Shown: positions 1-6,598, numbered from the stretch's first letter. The stretch is DNA of 6,598 bases from Candidatus Brevibacterium intestinigallinarum (GCA_019117325.1 DWZY01000212.1:1-6598); one strand, 5' to 3'. The notes: generated by a model not told the origin, from the sequence alone. Program-made: numbers and translations.

Positions 1-206
1 AACTCGACGTCCTCGACCATCGGCATCTCGCGACCGCCGTCGGCACCGCGATTGAGCCATCCCCGACCGCCGGGACCCCCGCGACCGCCACCGCGCCGAC
101 CGCCTCCCGGTCCACCGCGACCACCGGGTCCACCCCGGCCACCGCCTCGGCGGCGTCGCCGGTCACCGTCGGGCGGGCGGTACGCGTCGTACGGGGACGT
201 CGTCAT
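1..206 (-). CDS. NrfD-like membrane subunit of formate dehydrogenase (N-terminal part only)
   Basis: This is the third gene of the FDH operon, cut by the left edge after 68 full codons. I translated it by hand. It starts MTTSPYDAYRPP, then has five consecutive Arg (residues 16-20), then an Arg/Gly/Pro-rich stretch with three RGGPGG units (about 24-49), then GWLNRG and REMPMVEDVEF at the edge. The EMPMV-DVEF ending resembles what I recall just before the first membrane helix in actinobacterial NrfD/PsrC-type subunits encoded beside FDH genes. Such subunits pass electrons from the beta-subunit Fe-S chain to quinone. The ATG (206-204) overlaps the beta stop codon as ATGA and has a GGAGGG ribosome site 5 bases upstream, so the start is well supported. 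No membrane helix is inside the window. A cytochrome-b FdnI-type subunit is the main alternative. Confidence is high for a gene and moderate for the family. Confidence 0.72.
   Translation of the reverse strand, partial: MTTSPYDAYRPPDGDRRRRRGGGRGGPGGRGGPGGGRRGGGRGGPGGRGWLNRGADGGREMPMVEDVE
60..137 (-). repeat. Arg/Gly/Pro repeat (RGG-like) in the third FDH subunit
   Basis: Codons 24-49 of the leftmost gene encode a low-complexity run built on RGGPGG, seen at residues 24-29, 30-35 and 42-47. Degenerate R/G spacers lie between and a block of five Arg lies just before. Synonymous codons vary between units (GGT, GGC, GGA, GGG; CGC, CGG), so the repeat is kept at the protein level rather than being a fresh exact DNA duplication. 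A strongly basic segment before the first membrane helix normally stays in the cytoplasm (positive-inside rule). Confidence 0.7.
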
Positions 207-1351
207 CGGCGCCCTCCGCCCAGGAACGACAGCGCGGCAGCACCCAGCAGGCCCACCGCGGCGACACCCGCCGTCGCCCACATGCCCGGCAAGTCCTTCG
301 TCGCGACGCGGGGGTCGGGCGGCAGGCCGTAGACCTCCGGCTCGTCCAGCAGGAGGAAGACGGATCCGGTCCCGCCCACGCCGTCGTTCGGGTTGGCGCC
401 GTAGAGCCGGGCCTCGGTCAGTCCCTGCGCGTGGAGGGTCCGCACGCGGTCCTGTGCGCGCTCGACCATGTCGTCGCGGTCGCCGAACCGGATCGAGGTC
501 GTGGGGCACGTCTGCGCGCACGCCGGCTGCTGCCCGTCGACCAGCCGGTCGTAGCAGAGGGTGCACTTGTTCGCCGTGCCGCGGTTGGGGACGTCCATGT
601 CCGTCGCGCCCCGGTCCTCGCGGTCGGTGGGCGTGTTGATCGTGCCGTCATCGCGGCGCTCGATGACGCCGAACGGGCAGCCCGCCACGCACGTCCCGCA
701 CCCGTTGCACACGTCGTTCTGGACGACGACGGTGCCGAACTCGGTGCGGAACAGTGCACCGGTGGGGCACACGTCCAGGCAGCCGGCGTTCGTGCAGTGC
801 TTGCACACGTCCGAGGACATGAGCCACCGGAAATCGTCCGTGTCCGGCGGGGTCGTGTCGACGCCGGAGAGGTCGACAGATCCCGCCGAGGCCCCCTCAC
901 CGTCCAGCAGACCGCCCAGCAGGTCTGCGGTCACCCCGCCGCCGTCGGGCAGGCTGACTGCGCCGTTGCCAGCCCCACCGGGCTGGCCGACCGCTGACCG
1001 CCCTGCGGGCGGCCCCACCGTGGGCATGCCGAGGCTCACGAGCTTGCGCCCGGACTCCCGTGCGCGGTCGATCGCCTCCTCGTCCTGCTCGATGAACGCG
1101 ACGTGCCGCCACGTGTTGGCTCCCAGCCCGCCGGTGTTGTCGTACGAGGAGCCCAGCAGCTCGTACGTCCCGTCCTGCGGGTTCCGGTTCCACTCCTTGC
1201 ACGCGACCTCGCAGGCCTTGCACCCGATGCAGATCGACGTGTCCGTGAAGAAGCCCTTCCGGGTGTGCGACAGGGACTCGGGGAACTCGACCTCCGTGTG
1301 AGCCGGGACGCCCGCGTGGTCGTCCGTGTGAGTCCGGACCTCCGTGGTCAT
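203..1351 (-). CDS. fdnH: Formate dehydrogenase beta subunit, four [4Fe-4S] clusters with C-terminal membrane anchor
   Basis: This 382-residue protein carries electrons from the catalytic subunit to the membrane subunit. It has sixteen Cys in four groups: C41/C44/C47/C51 (CIGCKACEVAC), C183/C186/C191/C195, C215/C218/C221/C225 (CNGCGTCVAGC) and C263/C266/C278/C282. This is the four-cluster layout of FdnH and related proteins. Residues about 356-378 form one hydrophobic helix, as in the E. coli FdnH anchor, and the protein ends GGGRR. It is longer than FdnH (about 294 residues), mainly through a Gly/Pro/Asp-rich insert at about 108-172 between the first and second Cys groups. No signal peptide is visible. 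The start at 1351 overlaps the alpha stop (ATGA) and has AGGAGG upstream. The next gene begins in its own stop codon. Any similar DMSO-reductase-family beta subunit would look alike, but the selenocysteine FDH next door settles the role. Confidence 0.93.
   Translation of the reverse strand: MTTEVRTHTDDHAGVPAHTEVEFPESLSHTRKGFFTDTSICIGCKACEVACKEWNRNPQDGTYELLGSSYDNTGGLGANTWRHVAFIEQDEEAIDRARESGRKLVSLGMPTVGPPAGRSAVGQPGGAGNGAVSLPDGGGVTADLLGGLLDGEGASAGSVDLSGVDTTPPDTDDFRWLMSSDVCKHCTNAGCLDVCPTGALFRTEFGTVVVQNDVCNGCGTCVAGCPFGVIERRDDGTINTPTDREDRGATDMDVPNRGTANKCTLCYDRLVDGQQPACAQTCPTTSIRFGDRDDMVERAQDRVRTLHAQGLTEARLYGANPNDGVGGTGSVFLLLDEPEVYGLPPDPRVATKDLPGMWATAGVAAVGLLGAAALSFLGGGRR
212..217 (-). promoter_or_regulatory. 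Ribosome binding site of the third FDH gene
   Basis: The coding strand reads GGAGGG five bases before the ATG at 206-204, inside the last codons of the beta gene. Together with the ATGA overlap it fixes the start and implies translational coupling. Confidence 0.7.
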
Positions 1352-4300
1352 CGGCCCTCCTCCTGCTCGTCGTCGTGCGTGGATGCGTCGTCGTAACTCT
1401 GCGCGGACCCGTCATCGTCGCCCGCGGCCTCATCCTCGTCCAGTCTCTCAGGCTCGCCCGGTTCCTGGACGTCGCCGCTCCCAGCGTCAGCAGGACCGAC
1501 GCCGCTGCGTCCAGCCTGCCCCGGCCCGCCGGCCGGCGTTCCTCCGCCTCCCTCGGCGACGGCCTCACCGCCGGGTCGCAGATCGACCCGTCCCGTGCGG
1601 TCACCACCGGACACCGCGTCACCGGGCACTGCCTCGCCCGACTCCGCACCCGTCGGCACGCCGCCCGGGCTCAGGGGCATGTCGCACTCGCAGCCCGGCC
1701 CGTGCGGGCCCACGACGACCTCGAGGTCCTCGGCGCTGGGCGGTGCGGTGGGTCGGCCGGCCGCGTGCGCGGCCTCGACGACCTCGTCCGGCACCGTGAG
1801 CATCTGGTTGCCCGAGTCCACGGTGAGTCCGGCCTCGGCCCGGAATTTGTCGACGAGGTCCTGTCGCTCCGGCCCGCGGGGGCGACGGCCGGGCATGATC
1901 GCGCCGGCGACGTACTTCGCGGCCTGGATGTAGACGTTGGGATCCATCGTGATGCCCAGCAGGTCGTTCGCGGAGTCGCCCTGGACCACGGCGCCATCGC
2001 CTCCGGCGCCCCAGTGGTAGGGCAGGCCGATCTGGTGGACGGTCTGCCCGCCCACCACCAGCGGCCGCATGCGGCGGGTCACCAGCACGCGGGTCTCGAT
2101 CGCGGCGCGCGGCGACACGATCGTGGCCCAGCCGTACGGCTCCAGGCCCACCTCCTCCGCGAGCTCCGGCGACACCTCGCAGAACATCTCCGGCTGCAGC
2201 TCTGAGAGGTACGGCAGCCAGCGCGACATGCCGCCGGCCGTGTGGTGCTCAGTGAGGCGGTAGGTCGTGAAGACGTAGGGGTAGACGTCCGATCCCGGCA
2301 TGCCGGCACCCGGCGCGGACAGGTTGTCCTCCCGCTTCATCGTCATGCGGGTCGGGTTGTTCTGCTGCGCGTACAACGCGTTGCGGACCGTCGACTCCTG
2401 CGGCTCGAAGTGCGTGGGCAGCGGGCCGTCCAGCATCCCGGTGGGAGCGAACAGCCACCCCTTGCCGTCGGCCTGCATGATGAAGGGGTCGTCGCCGTTC
2501 AGGGATCCGGTGCCCCCGTACGCCGAGGCCCCGGTCGCCTGAGGAGACCGGTCCGCCGGGAAGTCGGGGACGTCCCGACCGGTCCAGCGGCCCTGGTCCG
2601 CGTCCCACCAGACCAGCTGCTTCCGCTCCGACCACGGCTTCCCGTCCGGGTCCGCCGAGGCGCGGTTGTAGAGGATCCGGCGGTTCGCCGGCCACGCCCA
2701 GCCCCAGTCCAGTGCCGCCTCGTCCTGCTGGCTGCGCGGGACCTTCCGCGCCGCGCGGTTCTCGCCGCCGGCGAACACGCCCGCGTAGATCCAGCAGCCG
2801 CTGGCCGTCGACCCATCCGCGCGCAGCTCGTTGAATGTGTCGACGGGCGTGCCGGGGGCCGGGCCGCTGCGGCCGTCGGCATCACTGCTGGCATCGCTGG
2901 CAGCACTGCCCACGTGGTAACCGTTGATCTCCCGCACGACGGCGGTCGCGTCGACCTCGCCGTGCTCGTCGACGGGGTAGTCCCACGTGAGATCGAGCAG
3001 GGGCCGATCGCGGGGGTCCGTCGAGTCCGCGAGGCGCTCGCGGATCTTCTGGCCCAGCACGTAGAAGAAGTCGAGCTCGCTCTGGGCCTGGCCCGGCGGG
3101 TCGACCGCCTTGAAGCGCCACTGCACCAGGCGCTGGGTCTGGGTGAAGCTGCCGGCCTTCTCCGTGTGGTTGGCGGCGGGCAGGAAGAAGACCTCGGTGT
3201 CGATCTCCTCGGTCGTCAACTCGCCGGACTCGATCTCCGGGCCGTCCTTCCACCAGGTGGCGGACTCGATGAGGGAGAAGTCGCGGACAACCAGCCACTT
3301 GAGGTGGCTCATCGCCATGCGCTGCATGCGCCCGTTCGCCGAGCCCACCGCGGGGTTCTGCCCCAGGATGAAGAAGCCGTCGACCTTGTCGGCGAGCATG
3401 CGCTCTGCCGTCTGGTACGTACCGTGGGCGCCGTTGATCCGCGGCAGGTAGTCGAACGCGAAGTCGTTCTCCGGGGTCGCGGCATCGCCCCACCACGCCT
3501 TGAGGAGGCTCACCGCGTACGCGCCGCCGTTGGACCAGAAGCCCTTCTGCGCCTCCGGGGTGCCGACGCTCGCCACGTAGTCGCGGAAGTCGTCGTGCGC
3601 ACCGGCCGAGGGCATCGGCAGGTACCCGGGCAGCAGGTTGAACAGGGTGGGGATGTCCGTCGAGCCCTGGATCGTCGCGTGACCGCGCAGCGCCATGACA
3701 CCGCCGCCGGGACGGCCCATGTTCCCCAGCAGCAGCTGCAGGATCGACGCCGTCCGGATGAACTGCGCGCCCAGCGAGTGCTGGGTCCAGCCCACCGCGT
3801 AGGCGAAGCACGTGGTCCGCTCGCGGCCGGAGTTCTCGGTCACGGACCGCAGCAGGTAGTCGAAGTCCTCCGGCGTGATGCCACAGACCTCCTCGACCAG
3901 CTCCGGGGTGTAGCGAGCGTAGTGGCGCGTGAGGATCTGGAACACGCTGCGCGGGTGCGTGAGCGTGGGGTCGACGACGGGCTCGCCGTTCTCGTCCAGC
4001 TCGTACTGCCACGTCGCGTTGTCGTACGCGTGGGTCTCCGGGTCATACCCGGAGAACAGTCCGTCCAGGTCCTCGGGCCCCTGATAGTCGGGGCTGATGA
4101 GGTTCGCGGCGTTCGTGTAGTGGCGGACGTACTCATCGAAGTGCAGGCCCTGCTCCAGGACGCTGCGGATGAGCGCGCCCAGGAGCACGATGTCGGAGCC
4201 CGCCCGGATGGGGACGTGCTTGTCCGCGCTGGCGGTCGTTCGGGTGAAGCGGGGGTCGACATGGATGATCTTCGCCCCGCGCAGGCGCGCTTCAGTGACC

Positions 4301-5007
4301 CATTGGAAGCCCACTGGATGGCATTCGGCCATGTTCGAGCCCTGGATGACGATGCAGTCGGCATTCGCCATGTCCTGGACGGGCTGCGTGGCTCCGCCTC
4401 TTCCGAACGAGGATCCCAGACTGGGAACCGTGGCGGAGTGTCAAATACGGGCCTGATTCTCGATCTGGATGGCGCCCGCTGCGGTGAACAGCTTCTTGAT
4501 GAGGTAGTTCTCCTCATTGTCGATGGTCGCACCGCCCAGGCTGGCGATCCCCATCGTGCGGCGCAACGGGCTGCCGTGCTGGTCCGTGTCCTGCCAATGC
4601 TTGCGGCGGGCCTCGAGGAAGCGGTCCGCGATCATGTCCGTCGCGGTCTCCAGGTCCAGCGTCTGCCAGTCCTTGCCGCGCGGGGCGCGGTAGAGGACCT
4701 GCGTGACACGGGAGGGCGCGTTCACCAGCTGCTCGCTGGCCGCGCCCTTGGGGCAGAGGCGTCCGCGCGAGATGGGCGAGTCCGGGTCGCCCTCGATCTG
4801 CACGACCTTGTTGTCGCGCACGAAGACGTTCTGGCCGCAGCCCACCGCGCAGTAGGGGCACACGGACTTGACGACGGCATCCGCCGTGGAGGTGCGCGGG
4901 GTGATCGCGCGGGTTTTGGCGGACGTCACAGAGGAGCCCCGACCGGTGGGATCACCGGATCGGAACTGCCGGAAGACCGGCCACTCCAGGGGACTGAACC
5001 TCGCCAT
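1348..5007 (-). CDS. fdnG: Selenocysteine-containing formate dehydrogenase catalytic (alpha) subunit
   Basis: This molybdopterin subunit oxidises formate to CO2 and hands electrons to the beta subunit. It must be read through the UGA at 4441-4443 as selenocysteine, giving 1219 residues; the ORFs on each side of the UGA are in one frame. A [4Fe-4S] motif lies at C50, C53, C57 and C85 (CPYCAVGC, then GRLCPKG). Sec189 is followed by His190, and the LRGH segment at Arg441 matches the FdhF catalytic Arg region (R333), so all three active-site residues are present. GWTQH (406-410) and a C-terminal molybdopterin-binding domain (about 905-1035) also match E. coli FdnG as recalled. FdnG is about 1015 residues; the extra length is mostly a low-complexity tail from about 1063. 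No Tat signal is seen. ATG 5007 is the first start after an in-frame stop at 5047-5049 and sits just before the family-conserved LEWPV. Its stop overlaps the beta start. Whether the metal is Mo or W cannot be told. Confidence 0.95.
1356..1364 (-). promoter_or_regulatory. Ribosome binding site of the beta gene
   Basis: The coding strand has two overlapping AGGAGG sequences (1364-1359 and 1361-1356), with spacings of 7 and 4 bases to the ATG at 1351. The site lies inside the end of the alpha gene. With the 4-base overlap this suggests coupled translation of alpha and beta. Confidence 0.75.
4392..4438 (-). promoter_or_regulatory. Bacterial SECIS hairpin
   Basis: Number the UGA as 1-3. The RNA then has an upper hairpin at 15-33 (plus 4411-4429): 5' arm GGUUCCC, loop AGUCU, 3' arm GGGAUCC, with one U-U mismatch at U17. 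An outer A22-U26 pair can shrink the loop to GUC. In the E. coli fdhF SECIS the key elements are unpaired U17 and loop G23-U24; here U17, G23 and U24 fall at the same numbers, as do GUU at 16-18 and CUG at 25-27. A 7-bp perfect lower stem pairs CUCCGCC (6-12) with GGCGGAG (46-52), leaving an uneven internal loop. The element would recruit SelB with Sec-tRNA. No folding program was run. Confidence 0.85.
4441..4443 (-). other. In-frame UGA read as selenocysteine (Sec189)
   Basis: The plus strand reads tca, so the coding strand has TGA. Protein before it ends in ENQARI; protein after it begins HSATVPSLGSSFGRGG. FDH selenoproteins have NQAR(V/I)-U-H at this site. Strong family similarity continues in the same frame directly after the UGA and 23 codons before the next Met, so a true stop or downstream restart would be non-functional. 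Known for the family: this residue ligates Mo/W. Confidence 0.95.
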
Positions 5008-5013
5008 GACCGA

Positions 5014-5019
5014 AGGGTA
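5014..5019 (-). promoter_or_regulatory. Possible -10 element for leaderless transcription of the FDH operon
   Basis: The coding strand reads TACCCT six bases before the ATG at 5007, fitting a TAnnnT -10 whose start site would be the ATG itself. No Shine-Dalgarno-like sequence is visible in the preceding 25 bases, which favours a leaderless mRNA, common in actinobacteria. No good -35 lies 16-18 bases upstream; the nearest weak match, CTGACC, has a spacer of only 14. Confidence 0.35.
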
Positions 5020-5029
5020 CCAGCGAAGT

Positions 5030-5041
5030 TCCTGGTCAGGA
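5030..5041. promoter_or_regulatory. Small inverted repeat in the divergent promoter region, possible operator
   Basis: TCCTG-GT-CAGGA is a perfect inverted repeat with 5-base arms and a 2-base centre. It lies just upstream of the putative FDH -10 element and between the two divergent genes, where a regulator of either could bind. It is short and seen only once, so chance is quite possible. Confidence 0.25.
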
Positions 5042-5088
5042 CAGGCTCAGAGACCCACCCGCACACCAGCATCACGGAATTCGAACAA

Positions 5089-5117
5089 TCGACACGCGCA
5101 CCGCCTCGGGGAATGAT
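5089..5117 (+). promoter_or_regulatory. Candidate sigma70-type promoter of the MFS transporter gene
   Basis: TCGACA at 5089-5094 matches the -35 consensus at five of six positions. A 17-base spacer leads to AATGAT at 5112-5117, four of six for -10. Transcription would begin near 5124, giving a leader of about 30 bases that includes the ribosome site. Identified by eye. Confidence 0.4.
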
Positions 5118-5143
5118 GTTCCAGGAGTCGGAGTCACCGAGCA

Positions 5144-5149
5144 AAGGAG
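5144..5149 (+). promoter_or_regulatory. Ribosome binding site of the MFS transporter gene
   Basis: AAGGAG ends five bases before the ATG at 5155, a strong and normally spaced Shine-Dalgarno. It selects this ATG as the start and contrasts with the missing site in front of the divergent FDH gene. Confidence 0.75.
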
Positions 5150-5154
5150 CTCAT

Positions 5155-6598
5155 ATGTCCGTCCTCGACCGCGAGGCGATCATCGCGCCCACGACCTTCA
5201 ACCGGTGGCTCATCCCGCCGGCGGCGCTCGCGATCCACCTGAGCATCGGCCAGGCATATGCGTTCTCCGTCTTCAAGATCCCGCTGGCAGAGCACTTCGG
5301 GATGGGCGAGGGCGGCGACGTCGCGATCGGCTGGATCTTCTCGCTGGCCATCGCGATGCTGGGCATCTCGTCCGCGATCGGCGGCACGTGGGTGGAGCGC
5401 GTCGGTCCGCGGAAGTCGATGGTCGTCGCGGGCGCGTTCTGGGTCGTGGGCTTCTTCGTCTCCACGATCGGCATCGCCTCCGGCCAGCTGTGGCTCGTCT
5501 ACCTGGGCTACGGCGTGATCGGAGGGATCGGGCTGGGCATCGGCTACATCTCGCCCGTCTCGACCCTCATGAAGTGGTTCCCCGACCGGCCGGGCCTCGC
5601 AACCGGGCTCGCGATCATGGGCTTCGGCGGCGGCGCGCTCATCGCGAGCCCCGCATCGAACGCGCTCATGTCCTTCTACGGCGGCGGGGAGGAATCGATG
5701 GCGGACGGCATCATGCTGACATTCCTCACCCTTGCGATCCTCTACCTCGTCGTCATCTCGATGGGCGCGTTCGTCATCCGGCTCCCGCACCCCGACTGGA
5801 AGCCCAAGGGCTTCGACCCGGACCGCGAGACCGCGAAGCCCATGCAGACGACAGGATCCGTGTCCGCGAACCAGGCGCTCAAGACACCGCAGTTCTGGTT
5901 CCTCTGGGTCGCGCTGTTCACGAACGTGACCGCGGGCATCGGCATCCTGGAGAGCGCCTCGCCCATGGTGCAGGCGTCCTTCGGCATCACCGCCGTGGCG
6001 GCGGGCGGCTACGTGGGCCTCCTGTCGCTCACCAACATGGGCGGCCGGTTCATCTGGTCGACGGTGTCGGACTACATCGGTCGCAAGAACATCTACCTCG
6101 TCTACCTGGGGGTGGGTGCGATCCTCTACGTCCTCATCGCCAGCATGGGCTCCCAGTCGCTCGCGCTGTTCGTCGTGTCGACGCTGGTGATCCTGTCGTT
6201 CTACGGCGGCGGCTTCTCGACGGTGCCCGCGTACCTCAAGGACCTGTTCGGCGTCTATCAGGTGGGGGCCATCCACGGTCGCCTGCTCACTGCGTGGTCG
6301 GCGGCGGGTGTCGCCGGCCCGCTGCTCGTCAACTCGATCGTGGAGAGCACCCGCGCCAGCGGCGGGGAGGGCTTCGAGCTGTACCGGCCGTCGCTCTTCC
6401 TCATGGCCGGGATCCTCGTGGTGGGCCTCCTGGCGAACATCCTCATCCGCCCGGTGGCGGAGAAGCACTTCACCGATCGCGCGGTGGTCGCGCAGCGGCG
6501 GGAGGCGGACCGTAAGGCGGCGTCCGAGGCCTCGGAGACTCGTCAGCAGACCGCTGGCCGCGGTGCCGGAGCAGTCCACACCACCGTGGCCATCGTGC
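5155..6598 (+). CDS. OFA-family (oxalate/formate antiporter-like) MFS transporter, 3' end missing
   Basis: I translated 481 codons from ATG 5155; no stop occurs before the right edge. The protein has about twelve hydrophobic segments: near 18-38, 56-77, 88-108, 112-134, 148-170, 187-208, 246-266, 283-303, 311-329, 336-356, 376-396 and 413-431. The loop after helix 2 (GGTWVERVGPRKS, 76-88) and its counterpart after helix 8 (SDYIGRKN, 305-312) are MFS motif A-like. The helix 1 segment AIHLSIGQAYAFSVF and the KWFPDRPGLATGLAIMGFGGGA region (split by positions 140-161) are typical of the OxlT/YhjX group. A charged tail follows helix 12, then turns hydrophobic at VHTTVAIV on the edge. Substrate is not shown by sequence. 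The divergent FDH operon makes formate, oxalate or another small carboxylate plausible. It has its own promoter and ribosome site. Confidence 0.88.
   Translation, partial: MSVLDREAIIAPTTFNRWLIPPAALAIHLSIGQAYAFSVFKIPLAEHFGMGEGGDVAIGWIFSLAIAMLGISSAIGGTWVERVGPRKSMVVAGAFWVVGFFVSTIGIASGQLWLVYLGYGVIGGIGLGIGYISPVSTLMKWFPDRPGLATGLAIMGFGGGALIASPASNALMSFYGGGEESMADGIMLTFLTLAILYLVVISMGAFVIRLPHPDWKPKGFDPDRETAKPMQTTGSVSANQALKTPQFWFLWVALFTNVTAGIGILESASPMVQASFGITAVAAGGYVGLLSLTNMGGRFIWSTVSDYIGRKNIYLVYLGVGAILYVLIASMGSQSLALFVVSTLVILSFYGGGFSTVPAYLKDLFGVYQVGAIHGRLLTAWSAAGVAGPLLVNSIVESTRASGGEGFELYRPSLFLMAGILVVGLLANILIRPVAEKHFTDRAVVAQRREADRKAASEASETRQQTAGRGAGAVHTTVAIV

Noticed and set aside
60..137. CRISPR array or DNA tandem repeat
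   Set aside because: Units are short, coding and in frame, with varied synonymous codons and no spacers.
52..639. Plus-strand Pro/Arg-rich open frame at the left edge
   Set aside because: It is the complement of the RGG-rich head of the third FDH subunit and the Cys-rich beta subunit, which have far better support.
1375..2205. Plus-strand open frame opposite the 3' part of the alpha gene
   Set aside because: No family features, no ribosome site noticed, and it opposes conserved FDH sequence.
4372..4443. Nonsense mutation or pseudogene splitting the FDH alpha gene
   Set aside because: The UGA is at the known selenocysteine site, similarity continues in the same frame on both sides, and a SECIS-like hairpin follows. 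The downstream part has no ribosome site of its own at the Met at 4371.
4890..4929. Alternative GTG start for alpha at codon 27
   Set aside because: No ribosome site precedes it, and it would remove the LEWPV segment that I recall as shared by related actinobacterial proteins.
5205..6515. Plus-strand open frame of 436 codons overlapping the transporter in another frame
   Set aside because: Arg-rich low-complexity translation with no recognisable motif; it is a shadow of the MFS frame caused by high GC.
5134..6579. Long minus-strand open frame of 481 codons opposite the transporter
   Set aside because: Its translation is rich in Arg, His, Glu and Asp without any domain, as expected for the antisense of a GC-rich membrane protein. 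The plus-strand frame has clear MFS helices and a ribosome site.

Overview
The window looks like a high-GC Gram-positive chromosome, most likely an actinobacterium. The signs are strong G/C at third codon positions, actinobacterial-style formate dehydrogenase (FDH) subunits, and genes packed with 4-base ATGA overlaps. The genus cannot be fixed from the sequence; a Micrococcales-type organism is only a guess.

Positions 1-5007, minus strand, hold the start of an FDH operon read right to left. First is a molybdenum/tungsten bis-MGD FDH catalytic subunit (1348-5007). Next is a four-cluster ferredoxin-like beta subunit with a C-terminal membrane anchor (203-1351). Last is the first 68 codons of a third subunit (1-206), probably an NrfD-type membrane quinone reductase, which runs off the left edge. 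The beta and third genes each begin inside the stop codon of the gene before.

The central point is that the catalytic gene has an in-frame UGA at 4441-4443, exactly where FDHs carry selenocysteine. It is followed by a hairpin whose key bases sit at the same distances from the UGA as in the E. coli fdhF SECIS as I remember it. The gene therefore reads as one 1219-residue selenoprotein, not as two ORFs or a pseudogene. The selenocysteine machinery (selA, selB, selC, selD) must lie elsewhere.

Positions 5008-5154 are a compact divergent promoter region. A plausible sigma70-like promoter and a clear ribosome binding site serve the rightward gene. The FDH gene has no visible Shine-Dalgarno but has a -10-like TACCCT placed for leaderless transcription.

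Positions 5155-6598, plus strand, hold an OFA-family (oxalate/formate antiporter-like) MFS transporter that runs off the right edge. Its pairing with FDH suggests import or exchange of formate or a related carboxylate, with formate oxidised by the membrane-bound enzyme and electrons passed to quinone.

Oddities beyond selenocysteine: none of the FDH subunits shows a Tat signal, which points to a cytoplasmic active site. All three carry low-complexity additions: an acidic tail on alpha, a Gly-rich insert in beta, and an Arg/Gly repeat head on the third subunit.
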